Below, piece by piece: positions 42,497 to 52,266 of a stretch of 64,000 nucleotides of DNA (position 1 is the stretch's first letter; each line of letters starts with the position of its first letter). Both the position numbers and the translations under genes were made by a program. The notes beneath the pieces were generated by a model that ran no database searches, was not told where the DNA came from, and was given only the letters and a program-made list of their open reading frames with translations. Source of the stretch: Hankyongella ginsenosidimutans (lineage in GTDB: Bacteria; Pseudomonadota; Alphaproteobacteria; Sphingomonadales; Sphingomonadaceae); contig NZ_CP039704.1 in assembly GCF_005144965.1 (NCBI RefSeq), forward strand, positions 1,906,001-1,970,000. Reading direction: 5' to 3'.

Positions 42497-42940
42497 TCAG
42501 GCCTGCGCAAGATCCCGGCCGGACGGGCTCGGGGCCGTCGCCATTCCCGCGACCCGCACGAAGGCGGTGATGCCGACCGCAACCGCGCCGATGACGGAGA
42601 ACGTGATCTGCCATGCGTCGGAGGGCATGAGGTGCTTCACGATGCCATGGGTCGCATGGAAGCCGGCGATGGCCGCCGGCGCGACGAAAGCGGCGGCCAC
42701 GATCAGCTTCAGCCACATGGGCCGAGCGAAGGTGATAAGCAGATGTCTTGCCGCGAGCGTGACGGCGGCTGCGACGGCGCCGACCAGGATGGCGCCGGGT
42801 ATGCCGGCTCCGGTGCCTTGCGCCCAGACGCCTGCGGTCACGGCGACGAACGCTGGCAGCGCGAAGACGGCCAGCGTGAACAGCAGCCAGCAGAGCAAGC
42901 CGATCGCTGCGAGGGATGCAAACATTGCGAGGATGATCAT
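42497..42940 (-). CDS. Small polytopic membrane protein
   Basis: Intact, 147 residues, about four hydrophobic helices (MIILAMFASLAAIGLLCWLL; LFTLAVFALPAFVAVTAGVW; LIVAAAFVAPAAIAGFHATH; WQITFSVIGAVAVGITAFV). GGAGG-like site 9 bp before the ATG at 42940. I recognise no family. Confidence 0.6.
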   Translation of the reverse strand: MIILAMFASLAAIGLLCWLLFTLAVFALPAFVAVTAGVWAQGTGAGIPGAILVGAVAAAVTLAARHLLITFARPMWLKLIVAAAFVAPAAIAGFHATHGIVKHLMPSDAWQITFSVIGAVAVGITAFVRVAGMATAPSPSGRDLAQA

Positions 42941-43079
42941 GGTGGTGGCCTCCGTAAGGACAAGGTCTGACGGTCGCGCCTTCCACCACCACCACGGCGC
43001 ATCCGAAGTATAGCGCAGGAGCAACGATGCCGGGAGCGGAAATCGTCGGTGATTTCCGCGCGGGCGACCGGGGCCTCGG

Positions 43080-43247
43080 TTAAGGGGCGAAGGGATCGAT
43101 CTCATGGACGATAGCGGCGATGTCGCCGTCATATTCGCTGGCGGGCGTGACCGACAGCGTGCCGTCGCCAGCCTGGAAGATGATGATGGCGGCCATCAGC
43201 GTAGTGGCGAGGCTGAAGGCGAAGGCGTGGGCGTCGTTGAGGGACAT
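43080..43247 (-). CDS. Small hypothetical protein
   Basis: 55 residues: MSLNDAHAFAFSLATTLMAA IIIFQ, one hydrophobic segment, then an acidic tail ending HEIDPFAP. A GAGC/GGAG-type site precedes the ATG. No family recognised; could be chance. Confidence 0.35.
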   Translation of the reverse strand: MSLNDAHAFAFSLATTLMAAIIIFQAGDGTLSVTPASEYDGDIAAIVHEIDPFAP

Positions 43248-43592
43248 CGATCCGGCTCCTGTTCGAGCGGAGGACCATCCCCGCTGACAGGCCCGATGAG
43301 TTCGGCCGATGGCCGCAATCACCGCGAAGGTGAAACCGTGAGCGACGGCACGCGCAGCGTAGTCCGACCCTTTACGGGTTGATGGCGTCAGGCCATCGGC
43401 TGGACCAAAGGATCAGCGCCAATGGACGCGGGGTGGTACCTGCCGAGTGGAGGAGCCGCCAAGTCCCACGCCGTCGATGATGGTGGAACCTCGCCTCTCG
43501 TCATGAGAAACCGCTCGTTAGGCGCTATGACGATGGAGGCATGGCGGCGCCTGGACTTGCCGATGCTTCGCCAGACCTACGCGGATCGGACA
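43248..43592. other. Gene-free stretch
   Basis: No gene, hairpin or repeat that I can support. Open frames here do not resemble proteins of the region. Confidence 0.4.
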
Positions 43593-44084
43593 TCATTCGC
43601 GATGCAATATCACCTCGAAACCTTCGTCGACCGAGGGAGGAACGAAGTGACTGGTAAAGAGATCGAAGTCCTCTTCGCTGACGTTGAATTCGTGCTCGCC
43701 ACTCGTATTTCTGCACTGGAGGCGGGCTTTGCACACCTCGTCCGATACATCTAGATAGTGGAGCTGATGCCTGCACCCCGCGCTCTCGAACAGGCTGCGC
43801 ATCCATCCTCGAGTGGCTGGGGTGTTCGCCGGGAAGTCGAGCACGACCGATACCCCGCCGCGCAGTAGATCGATCAGGTGCGGGGTCATGGCTTCGCGCA
43901 GCCGTCTCGCGTTGCGAACATAGTCGGCCAAGCTGTTTTGTTCGCCGGGATAGAGGCGGGCAAGCCAATGATCTTCCCGCACGGCGACCGCGTGCGGCTG
44001 CTTGCTCAATTCTGTGGTGAGAGTTGATTTTCCTGCGGCTATCTTGCCGCATACGAGATGCAGCGTCGGTTCGTTCGATGACAT
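43593..44084 (-). CDS. P-loop kinase-like ATPase
   Basis: Intact, 163 residues. Walker A LVCGKIAAGKSTLTTELSKQ near the N-terminus; then AVREDHWLARLYPGEQNSLA and a Walker-B-like GGVSVVLDFPANTPATRGWM, with a lid KARLQCRNTSGEHEF. This is the AAA_33 small-molecule/zeta-like kinase type. Substrate unknown; stands alone between hypothetical genes. Confidence 0.75.
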   Translation of the reverse strand: MSSNEPTLHLVCGKIAAGKSTLTTELSKQPHAVAVREDHWLARLYPGEQNSLADYVRNARRLREAMTPHLIDLLRGGVSVVLDFPANTPATRGWMRSLFESAGCRHQLHYLDVSDEVCKARLQCRNTSGEHEFNVSEEDFDLFTSHFVPPSVDEGFEVILHRE

Positions 44085-44314
44085 GACTTAGACCTTGGAA
44101 GACGCCAACGGCGTCATGAAGTTCACAAGCGGAGAGACCCGACCCGATGTATCAGGCCGGGAGGCTAATTCGTCCGCTAGTCGCGACCGCGATGTGAACC
44201 AAGATCCTCATCCTGCAACAATACCGGTCTTCCTGTTCCCAGTCCAGAGCCGACATCAGGCTTTGGATAGACCTATCCTCGCACGATCAAGGTATATTGA
44301 GGCGGAGGCAGCGC

Positions 44315-45236
44315 TTACGCGCCGCCGTGCTTCCACACCGGGATGCCGAGCTTCTTGGCCTTGTCGGCAAGGTTGTCGTTGATGCCTGTGCCGGGGAAGT
44401 GCATCACGCCCTTCGGCACGATCTCCAGCATCTGGTCGTTGCGCTTGAAGGGTGCGGCGCGACCGTGCTTGGTCCAGTCGGGGGCGAAGCCGATCTGCGG
44501 GACGTTGCGATTTGTTGCCCAAAGGGATGCGATTTTCTCGGCTCCCTTCGGCGACTTGCCGTGGATCAGGACCATGTCCGGGTGCTTCGCGTGCACCTGG
44601 TCGAGCTTGGCCCAGATCAGTCGGTGATCGTTGAAGTCGAGCCCGCCGGTGACGACGATCTTCGGACCGGGAGGAAGAAGAACCTCCTGTTCGGCACGCT
44701 TCTTCGCCATCAGGAAGTCGCGGCTGTCGATCATCGCGGAAGTGAGATTGCGATGGTTGATCTTCGATCCACTGCGGGGAGCCACGGCTTGCCGACATGG
44801 CGTTCGTAGTGTTCCGCGGCCTGGTCGCGCATCAGCTCGAAGGCGGCTTGGCGTTCGATAAGCGTCCTGCCCTCGGCGATCTGGCGCTCGAGTTCGACCG
44901 ACTTCACCTCGCTGCCGTCCTGTTCGCGCTGCGAGCGCTTCTGGGCCTGTTCGTTGTCGTCAAGCTCTCGTGCGATCCGTTCGGTGGCGCGATGGAAGAC
45001 GTTGACGGTCGACCAGAGGAGATCGTCGAGATCGGGTTCGAGGCGCGTGTCCTCCAGCGTCGCGATCAGGGCGTCGAAGATGTCGGCGACAGCGCCCGCG
45101 ACCTGGTTGCCGTCGGGCAGTAGCCGCTGGTCGGGCTCGTCGGTGAGGGGCGGTAGCCGTGGAGCTGGAGTTCGTTGAGGACATGGTCGGTGGGTGAGGA
45201 TTCGTGGTGCGGTTCGAAGTCGTCGTGATCGCGCAT
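44315..45236 (-). CDS. DUF2493-domain protein
   Basis: About 307 residues. N-terminal helical region (NVFHRATERIARELDDNEQA; a coiled coil with QREQDG...), then DUF2493, a Rossmann-like domain of the SLOG superfamily: KIVVTGGLDFNDHRLIWAKL, MVLIHGKSPKGAEKIASLW, GVMHFPGTGINDNLADKAKK. Breaks near 45155 and 44775. SLOG domains bind nucleotides; ICE copies have no proven role. Confidence 0.82.
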
Positions 45237-45533
45237 GGGATGCTCCGTCGGTGGGACCGCGACCGTCGCGGCCTTCATGGCGACGAAGCCCACGGGCCAG
45301 ACGGGCGGGCACCTGGAGCGCAAGCGCAGGGCTCGATGGCTAAGGCTGGCTATTTTGCTTCGCGATGGAAAGCGGCCGTAAGGCCGCGCCGGAAAATAGT
45401 CGGCCGCCGCCATTGCCCGGTTGGCCGGCTTGTGGGCCGATCGCCCTCTCGAAGGTCGAGGCGCGGTCCCGCTCCGACGGATTGACGCATCCTCCGGGCA
45501 CGGCGGCGAACCGCAGGCCCGTTCTCATGCCAG

Positions 45534-46568
45534 CTATGCCGCCAACGCCATGAAGCGGGCGACGTCCTGCGGTGCGATCTGCAACCGGGCTTCCATGCGC
45601 AGGGCATCCAGGCCGAGGGTGCGCAGGTCCTCGTTGAAGTCGTCCAACTCGGGCGAGATGACGATCGCTTCGATCCCGGTCGCGTTCGCTCGTTCGATCA
45701 GGGTATCGCGCGCGCCGTTACCGGCCGGATCGTTGTCGCGGACGATGTAGAGCCGCCGTAGCGTGCCGGGGAACAGGATGGCGGCGAGATGAGCGGCTGA
45801 GAGCGCCGCCAGCATGGGCATAGAGGGAACAGCCTGCCGGAGCGACAGGACGGTCTCGATGCCTTCACCGGCCGCCATCACCTCGCCACCGATGCCGAAG
45901 CGGACCGCGTTACCAAGAAGATCACCCATCGCCCGCCTCGGCGTGTCGATCGGCGCCTTGTCGCGTCGGCGCGGATCGAGCCAGGTGCGATGCGCCCCGG
46001 TGATCTTGCCGTCGAGGTCGGTGACGGCCGCAATCATCGCCGGCCAGGTCTCGGTCGGCGAATGCTCGTCGGGTCGATAGTAACAGCACGGGTGGAAATG
46101 CAGGCTTCCGGTTCCGCGTAAATCCGTAATGCCGCGTTCGCGCAAATACGCCTGTACGAGCGTGCCGTGGATCGGCTGCGACATGCGGATCAGCCGAAGG
46201 GCGGCCTCGGGCGACCCATGCGGCGCCGGGCTTTGCCGCGGTTGCTGGCGAGATTCCGGCTCCGGCGGTGGCATGCTGAGGAAGGTCCGCGCCTCGTCCG
46301 TGACGTCCTTGAAATCGAGCAGGCCGCAGCTTTCGCGGATAACGTCGAGGAAATCGCCATGCTCGCCGGTCGCCGCGTCGGTCCATTTGCCGGCTGGGCC
46401 TTTGGGCGTGTCCTTGAGCCGGACGTACATCGAGCGGCCGGGCTTGTTGCGCACATCGCCAACCAGCCAGTAGCCGCCCTGGCGGCGTCCGCTGGAGAGA
46501 TAGTGCCGGCACACCGCCTCGGCACGATCGGCGAGACGGCGTGCAAGATCATGCGGATTTTGCGCCAT
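45534..46568 (-). CDS. Toprim-domain primase-like protein
   Basis: Intact, 344 residues. N-terminal zinc-free primase-like part with DARRLADRAEAVCRHYLSSG-type helices and GRSMYVRLKDTPKGPAGKW; HFHPCCYYRPDEHSP; Toprim core GEVMAAGEGIETVLSLRQAV (catalytic Glu) and RRLYIVRDNDPAGNGARDTL (D-x-D). Likely primes the transferred strand in the recipient. Confidence 0.87.
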   Translation of the reverse strand: MAQNPHDLARRLADRAEAVCRHYLSSGRRQGGYWLVGDVRNKPGRSMYVRLKDTPKGPAGKWTDAATGEHGDFLDVIRESCGLLDFKDVTDEARTFLSMPPPEPESRQQPRQSPAPHGSPEAALRLIRMSQPIHGTLVQAYLRERGITDLRGTGSLHFHPCCYYRPDEHSPTETWPAMIAAVTDLDGKITGAHRTWLDPRRRDKAPIDTPRRAMGDLLGNAVRFGIGGEVMAAGEGIETVLSLRQAVPSMPMLAALSAAHLAAILFPGTLRRLYIVRDNDPAGNGARDTLIERANATGIEAIVISPELDDFNEDLRTLGLDALRMEARLQIAPQDVARFMALAA

Positions 46569-46587
46569 GGTCGTTTCCCATGAGAAA

Positions 46588-46609
46588 GGCCCGCCGTCGC
46601 CGGCGGGCC
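46588..46609. terminator. Hairpin between parB and toprim genes
   Basis: GGCCCGCC-gtcgcc-GGCGGGCC, 8-bp perfect stem, 22 bp downstream of the ParB stop in the direction of transcription. No clear T-run; may attenuate rather than terminate. Confidence 0.5.
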
Positions 46610-46630
46610 AGTCTCGCAAGTCGTTGACGG

Positions 46631-48736
46631 TTATTCGGCCGCGACCGCGTGGGGAGCGTCGTCGGCCACCTCATCTTCCGCGAACGACTCGTCTTCGACC
46701 ATGGCCGTTTCGCCACCGATTGCCGTCGATTGTTCGACAGCCGCAACAGATCGTTGATCAGGGTGGGTTCGACCTTCGACGCGCACCGATCGACGGTGCG
46801 CAATGGCTCAGGCAACCAGCCGGTATCGGCGAGCAGCGTCTGTGCTTCCGCTGCCATGTCGCCCTTCTTCAGATGCTCGATCCGATCAGCGGCGCGTTGT
46901 CCCTTCGCCTGGGAAACCGCCTGAAGGATGCGGGCCTTCGTCACCCGGCCGAGGAAGTTGTCCACGCTCGGCTTCCACCCGGCTGCCGCCATGTCGAGGT
47001 CGACCGCTTGCGCCAGCCGGTCGGCATGGGCGGCGGCACGGGGCCGCCGGTTCCAGGGCTCATAGACGGCGTTGACCGAGAGGCTGACGATGTGGGCGAA
47101 CAGGGCCGCCCGGCTGTCGCCGTCCCATTCCTGCAGCGCGTCCCAGAGATCGGCGGATTCCTTCGGAAGCGCCTTTGACCAGCTTTCGTGCCGCACGCGG
47201 ATCGCCTCGGCCGAGACGCTGTCGTTGAGCCCCGGCGCCTGCGTCCCGAAGCTGACACTCTTCAGATCGAGTTCGAGGCAGCTATCCGAGCCGTAGTGGT
47301 AGAAGGTCTTCAGCGTCAGAACGTGCAGCGCCGCAACGAAGGCGACGTCCGGTCGCTCGCCGAGCGCCTTGCGCAACCCCAGCGTCCGGTGCGAGGTCAG
47401 CTCGGTCATGAGGCGATCGGATATGGGCGAGAGACCTCGTCGTCCTCCGGCTCGGCGTCAGGCTCCGCCGTCACGACAGCCTCGTCGCCCTCGTAGCTGG
47501 TGGCGATAGCGTGTTCGTCGCCGCTATCGGCGTCCGGCTCGGACGCTGGCTCGGCCGCCAATTCGTCTTCCGGTCGGACATAGCCCCGCTCGACGCGAAG
47601 CTGTCCGTCGGCGCCGATGCTGATGAAGGCGCCGGCGCGCGCGATCTCGACGGCGTCGAACACCGCGGGACGGCTATCGAAGCCCTCGACCAGCGTCTCC
47701 AGCTCCGACAGGCGCTCATCCACTTCCTCCGGAAGCTCGTCGGCGTCCTGGTATTCCTCGGACAGCCGGTCGAACTCGGCCTGGAGCGCGTCGCGGCTCG
47801 CTTCCTCCTCGGCCGACAGCGGCACGGTCTCGCCGCGAAGCTGGCGCAGGCCGAAGGAATGGCCGTAGGCGAAGTCGGGCGCTACCTCGATCCACTTCCA
47901 GCCTTCGGCGGCGATCACCTCGGCGTCCGACCTCAGCTTATCGGCTACCATCTGGTCGATCAGCGGAACATCCTGCAGCCAGCCGCCATCATCGCCCTGG
48001 AACAGATCGCGCAGCACGGCGCCGCCCGCCGCTACATAGGCGTCGAGGCCGATGAACTGGGCGCGCTTGTCGGATGCGCGGACCGCGCCCTCGGTCAGCA
48101 TGCGGCGGATGACGTAGGGCTGCTTATCGTAGGAAGCCTTCAGGCGCTCGAAGATCTGCTCCTGGCGTTCATGGTCGCCGGAGACGGTGAAGGCCATGAG
48201 CTGGTCGAGCGTCATGCCGTCCTCGGCATAGACGTCGAGCAGCGTCGGCGAGACCGACGCGAGCTTCAGGCGCTGCTTCACCACGTTGACCGAGACGAAG
48301 AACGCGGCGGCGATTTCCTCTTCGGACTGGCCCTTCTCGCGCAACGCCAGGAACGCCCGGAACTGGTCGAGAGGGTGCAACGGCGCGCGCTGGACGTTCT
48401 CGGCGAGCGAGTCCTCCTCGGCGATGCCGCTGTCGCGGACGATGCACGGCACCGGCGCGGTCTTGGCGAGGCGCTTCTGCTTCACCAGCAGCTCCAGCGC
48501 CCGGTAGCGCCGGCCGCCGGCCGGGATTTCGAACATGCCGGTCGGGGCGCCGGCCTGATCGACGACCGCGCGCACGCTGAGGCCCTGCAGCAGGCCGCGG
48601 CGAGCGATGTCGTCGGCCAGCTCCTCGACCGAGACACCGGCCTTCACGCGCCGGACGTTCGACTGGGAGAGCAAGAGCTTGTTGAAGGGATGTCGCGCGA
48701 GGGCGAGAGGGTGATCTTCTGAACAGGGGTGGCCAT
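46631..48736 (-). CDS. parB: ParB/RepB/Spo0J-family partition protein
   Basis: About 702 residues after restoring breaks near 48693, 47423 and 46742. N-terminal ParB domain: MATPVQKITLSPSRDIPFNK, LLLSQSNVRRVKAGVSVEEL, FEIPAGGRRYRALELLVKQK, AEENVQRAPLHPLDQF-like box (here AEDSLAENVQRAPLHPLDQF minus gaps); HTH: EEEIAAAFFVSVNVVKQRLK. Long acidic middle, then a second folded part (PSVDNFLGRVTKARILQAVS). This long ICE ParB has no adjacent parA; the ParA lies 19 kb away. Confidence 0.87.
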
Positions 48737-48751
48737 CGGGATGTACTCCGC

Positions 48752-48815
48752 GACGAGCGCCGAAAGCCTCTCTCGGCATCAACTCGTCACGAAGCGCAGC
48801 GCCGCCCTCTCACTC
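48752..48815 (-). promoter_or_regulatory. Leader repeat upstream of parB
   Basis: Starting 16 bp before the parB ATG, this stretch (GACGAGCGCCGAAAGCCTCT... to CTCTCACTC) aligns with the leader at 50143-50206, 15 bp before the DUF932 ATG. Conserved blocks: GACG-GCGCCG, GCCTCTC, TCAAC-CGTCACG, CTCTCACTC. Confidence 0.6.
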
Positions 48816-48931
48816 TGGAGGGCAGCGCCGCAGAACCGACGACTTCCAATTAGCGCACCTTCGACTCCCAATTAGCTGGCATCGGCTGAAAGCCGGAGAC
48901 ACGCCTTTCCGCATCTCCGGCTTTCCGGGAC

Positions 48932-50128
48932 TCAGGCCGCCCGGTCGAACAGCTTCTTGGCCCGCGCCTCCAGGTCGAGCCGCGCGTCCTGCTGGGTCTT
49001 ATCGCGCGCGACCGCAGTGATGCCCTGCACGAAGTCGAAGACGCTCTCGGGCTTGCGGCCTTCTTCGGCCAAGACGGTCTCAATGATCTTCGCCGTCTCG
49101 GCCTTGGAGAAGCCGCGCTTGCGCAGGAAGTCGCTGCGGTCCTCGTCGGAGCGGGCGACGATCTTTTCCCGCGCCGCTCTGATGCCGTTGACGAAGGGGA
49201 CGGCTGAGGAATTGGCGAAGCGTGTCAGCGCCGGCGCCGCCTCATGCGCGAAGCGGGACGCGGCGTATTTCGAGTGGCGGATGGTGATCTCCTCGAAATC
49301 TTCGACGCCCCACAGATTCCGATTCTGGCAGACCGCCCTGAGATAGAAGCTCGCCATGCCGAGCGTCTTGGCACCGACCTCGGAATTCCAGCAATAGAAG
49401 CCGCGGAAGTAGAGGTCGGGCGAACCGTCGGGCAGTCGGCCCGCCTCGATCGGGTTCAGGTCGTCGACTAGAAAGAGGAAGATGTCTCGGTCCGAGGCAT
49501 AGAGGGTCGTGGTGTCCTGAGTGATGTCGACGCGCGGATTGTAGATACCAGTCGACCAGTCGAGGACGCCCGGCACCTTCCAGCGGGTGTCGCCCGTGCC
49601 GTTGCCAGCGATGCGCTGAACGGCCGCAACCAGCTCGTGATCGAAGATACGGCCATAGTCAGGCCCGGTGACGGCCCGAAGCTCGACGCGACCATCTTCG
49701 ATCTCCAGCGTCTTCACCTGCTCGGCGCGATGGGAGGTCAGCCCGTATTGCAGGTTGATGCCGGCCAGCGGCGCCGGAAGCTGGCGCAGATAGGCCGCTG
49801 GCGCGCCCACCAGGCCGGCAAGCTGACCGAAGCTCCAATGTGTGGGCGCGATCGGCGTGTCGGACCCGGGCAGCATCAGGGCCAGGCGCTCTGCATCGTC
49901 GCGACTGGCATCCACCCGGATCGCCGCGCTTTCGACGGTTCGGGTACGGCTTCGCTCGGTCCGGCCACGGACGGCAGCATATAGGTCCGACAGAGACAGG
50001 TAACGCTCGTCCGCCGGCCGTGAGAACCACTCCGAAGACACGCGGCGAACACGCTCGCCGCGGCTTACATCCACCTTGTAGCCCCGCCGTCCATCGCGAG
50101 CGGCGTCGAGAATTTCCACCTGGGTCAT
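48932..50128 (-). CDS. DUF932-domain protein
   Basis: Intact, 398 residues: PTHWSFGQLAGLVGAPAAYL, GLTSHRAEQVKTLEIEDGRV, DRDIFLFLVDDLNPIEAGRL, FYCWNSEVGAKTLGMASFYL, RNLWGVEDFEEITIRHSKYA. DUF932 (phage/plasmid-like TIGR03299-type) proteins are widespread on mobile elements; no activity is established. Shares its leader with parB. Confidence 0.83.
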   Translation of the reverse strand: MTQVEILDAARDGRRGYKVDVSRGERVRRVSSEWFSRPADERYLSLSDLYAAVRGRTERSRTRTVESAAIRVDASRDDAERLALMLPGSDTPIAPTHWSFGQLAGLVGAPAAYLRQLPAPLAGINLQYGLTSHRAEQVKTLEIEDGRVELRAVTGPDYGRIFDHELVAAVQRIAGNGTGDTRWKVPGVLDWSTGIYNPRVDITQDTTTLYASDRDIFLFLVDDLNPIEAGRLPDGSPDLYFRGFYCWNSEVGAKTLGMASFYLRAVCQNRNLWGVEDFEEITIRHSKYAASRFAHEAAPALTRFANSSAVPFVNGIRAAREKIVARSDEDRSDFLRKRGFSKAETAKIIETVLAEEGRKPESVFDFVQGITAVARDKTQQDARLDLEARAKKLFDRAA

Positions 50129-50142
50129 GGGTTGTCTCCATG

Positions 50143-50206
50143 ACGGGCGCCGGAGCCTCTCCCAGCCCTCAACCCGTCACGGCAAACCCGTCCGCACTCT
50201 CACTCG
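50143..50206 (-). promoter_or_regulatory. Leader repeat upstream of DUF932 gene
   Basis: Second copy of the leader described upstream of parB (48752-48815), in the same position relative to the start codon. Confidence 0.6.
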
Positions 50207-50300
50207 GCGGGGTGTTGCGGGGCAGCCGGCCCCGCAGAAGGGGTCGGCCGAGACCGCAGGGCTCGGCCGCAGGGGAAGGCTTTCCCTCAAAGCCAGGACT

Positions 50301-50374
50301 GTCCGAAGTTTGTATATGTTTTCGGACGATCGACTTGCCTCATGTCCGAAAAGGACTACAAATTTCGGACATGA
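50301..50374. promoter_or_regulatory. Double inverted-repeat operator of abiE
   Basis: Two palindromes sharing the half-site GTCCGAA: GTCCGAA (50301) / TTCGGAC (50321), and TCATGTCCGAAA (50340-50351) / TTTCGGACATGA (50363-50374), the last perfect over 12 bp and overlapping the abiEi start codon at 50371. AbiEi antitoxins are known to repress their own promoter through inverted repeats. Confidence 0.8.
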
Positions 50375-51184
50375 GAAATGACTCGCCCGATCTAAAGACA
50401 GCCATACTTGAGCGCATCCGTGCGGACGCGCCGCGCAAGGTATGGACGCCCAGCGATTTCGTCGATCTCGCCTCGCGAGACGCCGTCGATAAGGCGTTGC
50501 AGCGGCTGACGAAGGCCGAAATCCTCAGGCGAATCGATCGTGGGCTCTACGATCAGCCTGGCTTCAACAAGCTCACCCAGAAACCCAACCCGCCTGATCC
50601 GCGCTCAGTCATCGACGCCGTCGGGCGGCGTGACCAAACCCGGATGCTTGTCGATGGCATGACCGCGGCGAACGATCTGGGCCTGACTGACGCCGTCCCG
50701 GCAAAATCGTGGTGCACACCGACGCTCGGCGCCGCGCGATCAAGCTCGGCAATGTAACGATCACCTTCCGTCCGACCGCGGCCAGCAAGCTATTCTGGGC
50801 CGGACGACCAGCGATGCGCGTCGTCCAAGCGCTTCACTGGCTGCGCGATCTCCTGGTTCGTGAAGGGAGAGTGATCAGGTCAGGCGCAAGCTCGCCAAGC
50901 TTTTCGAAGATCCGACGGGGGCCCTCAAAGCGGATCTCACTGCCGGTATGACAGCGCTTCCGACATGGATGTGGGTGTTTCTCAAGCCGCTCGTTGAAAG
51001 CGACGCCGGCGTTCATCGTCGGCACATCGATGATGATCGTGATGATGCTGATCATGATCGTCATCTACAAAGAACGGCGGACGATGCCGATGATCAGCAT
51101 CATGCTGCCGTCGCCCGGCCCAAGCGAAAGCCGCTCTCCCCGCAGAAGACACAAACCGCCAAACGCGGCGCAGCTGGGCGGTGA
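50371..51184 (+). CDS. AbiEi-type antitoxin (DUF6088)
   Basis: Winged-helix antitoxin/repressor of a type IV toxin-antitoxin pair. Start: MRNDSPDLKTAILERIRADA, then VWTPSDFVDLASRDAVDKAL, RLTKAEILRRIDRGLYDQPG (wHTH), DGMTAANDLGLTDAVPAKIV, ITFRPTAASKLFWAGRPAMR, and LFEDPTGALKADLTAGMTAL-PTWMWVFLKPL. Breaks near 50705 and 50865. An unusual tail of about 55 residues rich in His/Asp (HRRHIDDDRDDADHDRHLQR) runs to 51184, 4 bp before the toxin start. Confidence 0.8.
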
Positions 51185-51188
51185 AGAT

Positions 51189-52266
51189 ATGAATCCGGCT
51201 TTCGACGAGGTTCTCGCGGCTGGGTCCGACGCGATGTTGAGCGCCTTCGATACGACGGCGCTACGCCTCGGCACGGCGTCCCAGAATATCGAGAAGGACT
51301 TCTGGGTCTGCTGGACGCTGGATGCCTTGTTCAATGGCTTGAAAGAGGGCGGACCCCGCCTCCTCTTCAAGGGTGGAACCTCCCTGTCCAAAGGGTTTGG
51401 TTTGATCAACCGCTTCTCCGAAGACATCGATGTCACGGTGTTTCGGGACGACATCGGCGAGCCGGCCACCATTGAGGAGCTCGAAGCGCTGAGTGGCAAA
51501 GCGCCGGGCGCGCCTCGATGCGATCAAGGACGCTTGCCAAGCCTACATCAACGGCCCGCTGCGGGCTGAGCTGACGGTGATCCTGCAGGACCGGCTCCGG
51601 GCCGCCGGCCTCGGTGCCGACGCGGCACGGGTAGAAGCCGATGATGCTGATCCCGACGGCCAGACGCTGCTAATCTGGTATCCCGCGGCGACACCGCGAT
51701 CGGACTATGTACGCGCGGCTATCAAGATCGAGTCGGGCGCGAAGTCTGCTCTTGATCCGAACAGCGAAGTGCCGATTAAACCCTATGTCGACGACGATCT
51801 ACCGGCGCTCGATTTGACCATACCGGCCGTGCGCACGGTCGATCCCGAACGCACCTTCTGGGACAAGGTCGTCATCGTCCACGGGTTACGACGGTGGTTC
51901 GACAAGCGCGGCGAGCTGCGTGGGGGCGGTCAACGCGTATCCCGTCACTATTATGACCTGCACCGGCTTGCCGCGACGCCAGTCGGCGCGGCCGCCATCG
52001 CTGACACGGCGCTCGGCGCGGACTGCGTCGCTCACGCCCGGATGTTCTTCAATCGACCAGACTTCGATCTCGCCAGCGCTGCGCCTAGCTCGTTCACGCT
52101 TGCCCCGCATGACGCGATGATCGAGCAGTTGCGTGTCGACTACAGGGCCATGCAAGGCATGATCTTCGGCGATCCTCCGGATTTCGAGGCCGTGCTCGAC
52201 AGCATCGGCTCGCTCGAAACGCGTCTGAACGAGAAGGGCGATATGGGAAGCGGGGCGGGGAGATGA
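51189..52266 (+). CDS. AbiEii-type nucleotidyltransferase toxin
   Basis: Toxin of the AbiE system. The nucleotidyltransferase core is RLLFKGGTSLSKGFGLINRF then SEDIDVTVF: G-G-T-S-L-S-K and D-x-D. Further: RTVDPERTFWDKVVIVHGLR, SRHYYDLHRLAATPVGAAAI (R-H-Y-x-D), typical of AbiEii. One break near 51497. Restored about 359 residues. AbiEii enzymes transfer nucleotides to tRNA or similar and arrest growth; its stop overlaps the next start (ATGA). Confidence 0.87.

Noticed and set aside
42174..43013. 279-codon rightward frame
   Set aside because: Opposite the small membrane protein gene at 42497-42940; composition is Pro/Arg/Ser-rich shadow sequence without motifs.
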